From Atherix ibis (Eukaryota; Arthropoda; Insecta; Diptera; Athericidae): a DNA stretch of 64,000 nt. Under the pieces are notes generated by a model. The model saw nothing but the letters and a program-made list of their open reading frames with translations. It had not been told where the DNA came from and did no database searches. Positions within the stretch are counted from its first letter, which is position 1. Every line of letters begins with the position of its first letter. The position numbers were made by a program, and so were the translations under genes. Below, one piece after another: positions 57,632-64,000 of this stretch. Location: contig OY282609.1 of NCBI GenBank assembly GCA_958298945.1, forward strand, positions 55,214,220 to 55,278,219, given 5' to 3'.

Positions 57632-58417
57632 CTGTCCATTGACACCTTTATCCTCGTCGGTTGCTTGTACTTTAATTACAGGACTTCCGTTCGGAGCACC
57701 TTCCTCTACTTTTGGATAGTATGTACCGCAGTCCTTGAAAACAGGCTTGTTATCATTGACATCCGTAATGAATACAACAACAACAGCAGTCGACGTGTGA
57801 ATTGATTTTTCGCCACCGGCACAACAAGATCCATCATCCATGGCGGTTACGTTCAGTTCGTATTTGTCACGGTCTAAGGAGATTGCTTTGCTGTGCAGTC
57901 GGATGACACCGGTGATATCTTCGATAACAAATTGCCCGGAACTAGTACCGCCACCGACAAATCCGAATCGAACATTGTCACCGTCTTTGTCGGAAGCAAC
58001 TACCGTCGTAACTAGGGTATTCGGACCAGCATTCTCATCCACATTCGGCGTATAGACTTGTTGCGAGAACTTTGGCTCCTCGTCGTTTTTGTTCTTTGTA
58101 TATACACGAACTGTGGCTGTACCTGTCTTCGGCGGTTCACCTTTATCCTTGGCCGTAACTATGAACTCGTAATAGGCATTATTGTTATCTGCATCCAATT
58201 GTTTATTGTTCACAATAACACCATTTGAATCAACAGCAAAGTGATCATCGGAGACAAGGTATTCAATTTCAGCATTCGCTCCTGAATCCGCATCCATCGC
58301 TTTCACTTTCAATATACTGGTACCCAAAGGCATATCTTCATCGACATTGTGGGCTTGATAGTCGGGCAATTCGAATTTAGGCGCATTGTCATTCACGTCA
58401 GTAACACGTATTGTCAA
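57632..58417 (-). CDS. CadN: N-cadherin constitutive exon (786 nt)
   Basis: The acceptor is ATTTCAG|TTGACA and the donor CAG|GTTAGT; 262 codons, phase 0. It holds two complete cadherin repeats and parts of their neighbours. The calcium linkers are RVTDVNDNAPKFELPDY at residues 4-20, NKNDEEPKF at about 113 and ITDVNDNKPVFKDC at about 220. DADSGANAEIEY and DKDGDNVRFGFVGG supply DxD-type sites, and SLDRDKYELNVTAMDDG the LDRE-like motif. The GSCCAGGEKSIHTSTA loop is a CadN-type insertion. The first codon is TTG (Leu), an internal exon start and not an initiator. The sequence is very close to Drosophila CadN as remembered. Under strong constraint, it has no frameshift. Confidence 0.96.
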
Positions 58418-58557
58418 CTGAAATTGTATAAAAACAGTTTAAAACCATTAATGAAAAATAAAAGAAAAGCTTTTTCTTTGAAGTAAACTAATTGGACAAT
58501 TTTTCTCCAATGAGTAATTGAAATTATGTAACTAAACTAGGACAAGTAAAAATATAC
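58418..58557 (-). other. CadN: Short CadN intron (140 nt)
   Basis: Bounded by GAG|GTATAT and TTTCAG|TTG. It is the only intron here short enough for intron-definition splicing. Confidence 0.92.
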
Positions 58558-58774
58558 CTCAACGGCTGTTGAAAATCCACCAGAGTCCTCAGTAGCTGTC
58601 ACTACCAACGAATAGACGTGCGGTTGCCGTAAATCCTCAAAATCCAATTCCTTTGCTAGTTTAACTATACCCGACGTTGGACCAATATTAAAGGTACCAG
58701 CACCTTGTCCTTGTGCCTTTAGTGTATAACGTATTTCTCGATCGGCAAATGATTTAGCCTTAACGGATATTATG
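58558..58774 (-). CDS. CadN: N-cadherin constitutive exon (217 nt)
   Basis: The acceptor is CTCTACCAG|C, phase 2: the first base completes a split codon, probably Ser. The donor is GAG|GTATAT. It encodes IISVKAKSFADREIRYTLKA, QGQGAGTFNIGPTSGIVKLA, KELDFEDLRQPHVYSLVVTA and TEDSGGFSTAVE, one cadherin-repeat core with the ADRE and LDFE motifs. The end joins in frame to LTIRVTDVNDN of the next exon. It is the most 5' cadherin exon visible; further 5' exons lie beyond 64000. Confidence 0.93.
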
Positions 58775-59105
58775 CTGGTAGAGAAACAATATGATGAAAA
58801 TTCAAAGTAAAAATTAATTAATTCATAAAAATTATTTTTATTTTATTATTATTTTCTATAAAAAGAAACTTTTTTTTCTCAAATATTCCAATGTACAGAC
58901 ATGAAATTTTATGGAGGCAAGGAAGAAATTTGCAAAAAAAATAAATCTCTAAGAATTTGTGAGGAAAAATTATCAAATGTAAAATAAGGTCGTAAAATGA
59001 ATGGAAAATTCACAATTATTAAAGGTATCAATATTTCAGAATTAATATACAAAAAAAAAGTCTCATGTGCTAAATAAGTAAAAATAATTAAAAAATGAAT
59101 GCCTG

Positions 59106-59119
59106 CGTGAAAAATCACG
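59106..59119. repeat. 14-bp palindromic motif CGTGAAAAATCACG (one of three)
   Basis: The same 14-mer occurs at 60595-60608, with one substitution (CGTGAATAATCACG) at 62721-62734. The first two flank the mariner at 59236-60487 and are followed by similar sequence (TACGTTAAAA and CACGTAAAAT). Confidence 0.6.
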
Positions 59120-59235
59120 TACGTTAAAACCTGTAGATCGAATAATTAAATTGTAGCGAAGTTTTTGGAACAACTTTTTTTACGTTCGTTTTCTACCAAT
59201 TAATTTTCTTTTAAAAATATACTCCGAAAATTATG

Positions 59236-60487
59236 CGGGATTTTAGCAAACTTTGAGTGTTTATTTTGAAAAATTGTGACAATATATTTTATTCAAAGTA
59301 TTGTCCATCGGAAGCCACTACTTTTTCCCATCTTTCTGGCAACATATGGATTCCGCGCCAAAAAAACTGCTCCGGTTTTAAGGCCAAGAATGAATCGAGC
59401 CAATTTTTGATGCCCTGTTCTGAAGTGAACCGTATTCCGGTGAGGGCGTTTTGCATGGATCTAAACAAATGGTAGTCGGACGGGGCAAGTTCTGGGCTTT
59501 AAGGCAAAACTTCCCAGCCACTATTTTCTAAGTAATTTTTAACCGGTCTTGCAACATGAGGCCGAGCGTTTTCATGATGGAAAATTATGGCTTCGTGTCT
59601 GGTCGCATATTCCGGGCGTTTTTCGGCCAATACGCGCTTCAAACGGATTAATTGTGTTCGGTAGAGGTCGCCTGTGATCGTCTGCCCCGATTTCAATAGC
59701 TCATAATAGATCACACCCTTCTGATTCCACCAAATACAGAGCATTACCTTGGCGCCATGGATTTTTGGATTTGGCGTTGATTTGGCTGGTTGGCCGGGCC
59801 TTACATACCATTTTTTGCGCTTTGGGTTGTCGTAATAAATCCATTTTTCGTCGCCAGTAATGATTCGATTCAAAAACGACTTCTTTTTCTGCCGTTCAAG
59901 CAGCATTTCGGACATGCAAAATCGTCTTTCAACGTCTCTCGGCTTCAATTCATATGGGACCCAATTTCCTTGCTTTTGGATGAATCCTGCTGCTTTCAAA
60001 CGTTTTGAAATGGCTGCTTGAGTGACTCCCAATGATTTTGCAATTTCTTCTTGAGTTCGACAACAGTCTTCGTCGAGTAATGCATCCAAATCTTCATCTT
60101 CAAACTTTTTTGGCTGACCTGGTCGTTCTTTGTCTTCCGTGTCAAAATCACCACTTCTGAACCGCACAAACCATCTCTCGCACGTTGAAATCGATGGAAC
60201 ATATTCAGGATAAGCTTCGGTGAGCAATCGATGTGCTTTAGCTGCACTTTTTTTTAAATTGAAGAAGTAAATCAACACTTCCCTCAAATGGAACTTTTTT
60301 GGTACGAAATTTGACATTTTTGAAGCAAAAAAAAACTTTGTTGTTTACACTATTTCGTTCAATGACTAATCGAGAATGAATGACAGATGTTTAACCTCCA
60401 AAATGCCATATGAGTTATTATTTAACACAAACCATGTGTAAAAGTTATGCCATCTGTTGTCAATCCCGCATTTTTAAGTTATACACC
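59236..60487 (-). mobile_element. Mos1-related mariner, family 2, copy on minus strand
   Basis: The right end (5' of the transposase) is the complement of GGTGTATAACTTAAAAATGC, followed by TA at 60488-60489. At the left only the inner part ATGCGGGATTTTAGCAAAC is kept, and the outer ~18 bases of the TIR are lost. It is the sister copy of 12095-13361. Confidence 0.88.
59289..60317 (-). pseudogene. Mariner transposase (family 2), nearly complete, catalytic Asp lost
   Basis: One frame runs 272 codons from MSNFVPKKFHLREVLIYFFN through the HTH segments (CERWFVRFRSGDFDTEDKER; AKSLGVTQAAISKRLKAAGF). It continues through IITGDEKWIYYDNPKRKK (first Asp) and VMLCIWWNQKGVIYYELLKS to FHHENARPHVA. There the second catalytic Asp codon has changed to GAA (Glu, 59571-59573). 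After WEVLP, loss of 9 bp (HPP) and TAT to TAA give a stop at about 59500. The same frame then continues SPELAPSDYHLFRSMQNALT to GQYFE. It is the best preserved transposase in the window, but inactive on two counts. Confidence 0.9.
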
Positions 60488-60489
60488 TA

Positions 60490-63000
60490 ATAGTAAAAAC
60501 TTATTAAGAACAGTTTTTCAAATAAAATAATTAAATGCTTAGTGAAAATATTGAGATTACGTGTATTTGAAAATTCTTCATAAATATTTGTATACGTGAA
60601 AAATCACGCACGTAAAATTAAAAATATCTCCTATGTTGGCTTTAATTTTAAGAAAATTACGTTTTCCGTTTGGAAAGTGCTGTGTTTTAGTACAATTTTT
60701 TAAAAATATTTATATAAGTTTATACCTTATACGCATATGTCCTTCTGATCGGCGCAAGGCTTAAAGCATAACCGTTGCGCAAAGGTGCTTATTTTCGTGG
60801 CGCTCATAATTAGCATTTCAATAATAGTATTACTTGAAAAGATAGCAAAAGCAAATTCACCATGACATATTCTATCTTAGGAACAATACCATGATATATT
60901 GTAAAGTAAAATATACAAGGTAAAATATTGACAGAAAAAAATAAAAGAAAATTTGACCGCAAACAAAATCACAATTATAATAAAACAAAATTTCGACTTA
61001 TGAAATCAGAAAATGACTTGTTGTTTTAAGCCTCTAACGACTTGTATTACAATTGAATTAATAGCTTGGCATGCCGACAATATTTTAATGTTAGAATTTG
61101 GAAATGGGCGGTAGTTTGTGGTGGGTGGATTTTGATATTGAGGTGGAGTTACTAGAGTAGATAGATTGAAAGGACAAAAATATACAGAACTATATGCAGC
61201 GACTGAGAAACCAAGTGTATATGTTTGGGGAGAACGTCTATTCTAAAGGTACTATATGAAAATGTTGAGTTAAGCCTTCAAGCTTTTAAGCCACAATACA
61301 CAATAAAACCCTAACGACAATAACAATTATTAGAACTACACGACCACACTACCTACTTACGAATATCGAAGCCTAGAAAAATTCATACACTTACTGGTGG
61401 TATGTGGTTGTCAGTTGGCAGTCAAAAAACCATGCGGAATGCGTGCAAAATGAAAGTTGATCCTAGCAATTGAATCACGCGATATTTTCAGTCACGCGAC
61501 AATTTATCCACCAAGCTAAAAGGAGCGTCTATCATTTTCTTTTACTTTTTCTAAAGACCTCCATCACCTCCATGATTTTTCATCCTTTAAGCAATTTCAA
61601 TAATAAATTTCCAAGGAATTTGTAAACACTTTTCTACTCTATATTGTGTATGCTAGCCTAACAAATTTCTATATTCGAAACATCTTTTATTCTCTTTTTT
61701 TATTATTATTTCTTAAAAGAACTTTTAATAACAGAACCGATATTAAAGTTCTCCGAAAGAGTTTAACTTTTTTCTTAATCCTCACGACTTATAATGTTTC
61801 TCTTATGGCCTTTTCTTCCATTGAAGTAAAAACCATTTAGCTTTTTGTTGAATATAATTTTTCAACATTTGCCGATTTAATAAAATGTTTACTTTTAACA
61901 ACCACCAATGACTGTACAAAAACTAACATCAATATAAATACTCGTAGGTAAATAAAAGTAATTGTTAAAAAAGTTTTTTAATTTGTTTAAAAGAAAAATA
62001 GAAAATAATGAAAAAACAAACAACTACGATACTTATCATCTTAATGAATTTTAAAAGAAAATTTTTAATTTTTATTGTAGTTTTTGTTTGAGAAGTTTTT
62101 TTTTGCTCCTTTTACAGAAAATACAATAAGAAACCCGAAATAACATTTAAAATATTTGTTATGATATGGTGAGAAAAACCAATTTATGGTAGAAATACAA
62201 AATTGATTCGTTAGTAAACGTTTTTACCACACGTTGACGCAATTGCATTTTCTGAATAATGCCTTGTACTGCCAATACAACCGTATGAATGTGGGTGTTA
62301 TTGTAAATGCTACCTCCTGTTTTATATATTCGATTTGCACTTGACTTTTGCGAACCCTTTCTTTCCGAATTGTATTTTACAGTAGTTGCATAGGGTGTAA
62401 ATTGGTATATAATGCAATTTAATGAAGTGGTCATTTAACAACTGCCGATTTAACGAACTGAACATTGGCAAATTGTGTCCATCAGTTGCTAGTTGCCGAA
62501 TATCAATAGAGCCAAGCAATTAAAAATGGGGTTAAATTGCTGCGCTTGAAAAGAGGGTTGATAATTTCTTGTTGCGTGAATAAAGCTTTTTATATGCATA
62601 CCTCTTAAATGAAGTTTCTCCCAAATAGGCTAGCACGAGTATATTCATTAGCGTAACCCCATTTAATAGCAAAAAATTCCTTATGAAAATATTTACTCCA
62701 AAATGCAATTGAATATTTTACGTGAATAATCACGCAACAAAATAATCACTCGTTGAAATCGTTTTACAATTGAACCGGCACATATTCATAGTCACTAAAA
62801 TGGTTTGTGTTGAAATTTGTTTCTTAATGTCCATGTTTTAATTATAAGAAAATAATATGCATACAAAATTGTTAAATCAGCAATTAAGAACTTTTCTCTT
62901 ATAAATTTTACAAGTCAGAAAAACATGTTAATTTTTTGACTTGAAATATCAATTATTCGGCAATTGGTTAAGGAAATCGACAAAATATGCATGACCTGCT
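60490..63000. other. AT-rich intronic sequence, no gene
   Basis: The short frames at 61646-61840 and 62159-62519 lack domain-like content. Confidence 0.5.
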
Positions 63001-63019
63001 ATCAAAGACAAAAACTGTT

Positions 63020-63470
63020 CCCACTTTTAATAAAGTACACTATCTAGGAATTCATATTAAAAAAAAGTTTAAGTTTGAATTCTCATATGCGACTGGAAAG
63101 TCTGTGTGACAAAATTTCTACGATCTCTCTTGACAGTAAATTACTTAAAACCAATATGGATGTACGCGCTAGAATTTTGTTCTAAGGATCTATTTAGTCT
63201 TCTGATACTTATCATATCCACTTTGTTCAGCCCAAAATTCTCCCCAAAAACTAGTACTGCCTCATTTCATAAACGTAACAGGGTAAATCGCCCTTTTGTA
63301 CGTAATAAAAAATTTCACTCATGCCTATCCTCCCATTATAATCCCCTTGGAAGACAAATTTCCTCCTTAACCCTCCCAATAAATACTCTTAGCCAATGAA
63401 CAATACAATGGGGGGTAGTTGTACTGCTAGTCCGAGTGTCTTTCTTAGCAGTCGCTTGACGAAAATAAAC
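63020..63470 (+). pseudogene. Jockey-type LINE RT C-terminal fragment
   Basis: TFNKVHYLGIHIKKKFKFEF corresponds to the xVRYLGLHLDxRLTW block. LKPIWMYALEFCSKD corresponds to the YGIELWG block, and KFHSCLSSHYNPLGRQISSL to the KFHSRLSxHPNPLA block of Jockey-clade elements, the same order as in the element ending at 44960. Frameshifts separate them. The RT catalytic core is absent. Confidence 0.65.
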
Positions 63471-63579
63471 TCCAGAATTATAATTGATTCCGTTTTTATA
63501 GGCAAAGATCTAATAGTCTGGTTACAAAAGTATATGCGGGGTGGGTTAACTTGGACTGACTGATTTAAATTTATATATA

Positions 63580-64000
63580 CGAGGGTCGTTCAATAAGTCC
63601 TTAGAAAAAGATGGAAAAAAACGGTTCTTTAAAAAAAAAATTATGTATTTTTCAACATAATCTCCTTTTAGCTCTATACACTTTTTCAACCGTTTTTCCC
63701 AAATTTTTATCCCGTCCAAAAAATAGGATTTCGGAAGTTCTGCAAAATACTCATCCGTTTGAGCAATGACGTCCTCGTTGGAAGTGAACCGTCGTCCGCC
63801 AAGCCATTTCTTCAGATTGGGGAAAAGAAAATATTCACTCGGTGCCAAATCTGGTGAATAAGCGGGATGCTGCAACAATTTCATTTTCAATTCCACAATT
63901 TTGGCCATGGAAACAGCGCAGGTGTTCACACGCGCATTGTCCTGATGCAAGAGGATTTTTTTCTTCTTCAGATGGGGGCGTTTCTCTTTGATTTCCTCGC
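63580..64000 (-). mobile_element. Irritans-like mariner, copy C, cut by the window edge
   Basis: The left TIR CGAGGGTCGTTCAATAAGTC follows TA at 63578-63579. The transposase C-terminal part reads HQDNARVNTCAV (second Asp kept), then SPDLAPSEYFLFPN, in which the third catalytic Asp is Glu (63834-63836), then LGGRRFTSNEDVIAQTDEYF and CIELKGDYVEK. The frame is open over the whole visible part. It is closest to copies A and B. Confidence 0.88.

Larger units (their letters stand above)
58775..64000 (-). other. CadN: CadN intron upstream of the first visible exon (partial)
   Basis: It extends past the right edge. It contains a family-2 mariner, short CGTG...CACG palindromes, a Jockey-type RT tail and the start of an irritans-like mariner. 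60490-63000 is otherwise AT-rich sequence in which I see no gene. Confidence 0.75.

Noticed and set aside
59499..60317. A functional mariner transposase gene
   Set aside because: The 272-codon frame is impressive, but it lacks the second catalytic Asp, ends in a stop before the third Asp and has lost one outer TIR.
1..64000. LTR retrotransposons, tRNA or rRNA genes, CRISPR arrays, bacterial operons
   Set aside because: I saw no long direct terminal repeats with gag-pol, no cloverleaf-type tRNA boxes and no spaced identical repeats. The gene structure with introns and the mariner content are clearly those of an animal genome.

Overview
The window is a strongly AT-rich piece of an insect nuclear genome, most likely a higher fly (Diptera). 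The only host gene I can support is a minus-strand neural (N-)cadherin, orthologous to Drosophila CadN. Six of its exons are readable, all encoding extracellular cadherin repeats. In transcript order they are 58774-58558, 58417-57632, 41019-40786, 40429-40238, and then two alternative versions of the next exon, 23068-22878 and 16914-16724. The intron phases fit and the protein reads continuously across every junction. The last two exons are both 191 nt, have the same phases and encode the same stretch of cadherin repeat in two sequence versions. They look like the exon-7-type mutually exclusive pair known for Drosophila CadN. Both ends of the gene lie outside the window.

The rest of the window is intron, expanded to roughly 16.6-17.2 kb between some neighbouring exons and filled with decayed transposable elements. 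I recognise at least twelve Tc1/mariner-superfamily pieces. These are two Mos1-like copies (5.6-6.8 kb and 41.6-42.4 kb), two copies of a second Mos1-related family (12.1-13.4 and 59.2-60.5 kb), two copies of a third DD34D mariner family (13.5-14.7 and 49.0-50.3 kb), four pieces of an irritans/Himar-like family (14.7-15.9, 26.0-26.9, 56.9 and 63.6-64.0 kb), one related full-length irritans-like copy (36.5-37.9 kb), and three DD41D-type pieces (23.8-25.3, 38.4-38.9, 50.3-50.7 kb). A very old mariner remnant lies at 6.9-7.4 kb. None has an intact transposase gene.

Non-LTR retrotransposons form the second layer. There is an R1-like 3' end (3.6-4.1 kb), an RTE-like fragment on the minus strand (8.2-9.5 kb), an RNase H-bearing LINE remnant (35.7-36.5 kb) split by a mariner, a Jockey-like element with an inverted 5' part (41.4-45.0 kb), another LINE RT (53.0-54.0 kb), and a Jockey-type RT tail (63.0-63.5 kb). 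Non-coding structures include a 1.19-kb element with long two-block inverted repeats (9.55-10.74 kb), a 234-bp element with hairpin ends (7.5-7.7 kb), a 1.85-kb degenerate satellite-like array inside the intron that separates the two alternative cadherin exons (17.04-18.89 kb), an identical 434-bp tandem duplication (46.0-46.9 kb), and a diverged tandem repeat of about 0.82 kb (54.9-56.9 kb).

I did not find a previously undescribed multi-gene system. The points most worth following are the architecture of the mutually exclusive exon pair (equal length, matching weak donors, an array of palindromes between them), the twin-priming signature of the Jockey element, and a template-switch palindrome that replaced the catalytic block of an RTE reverse transcriptase.
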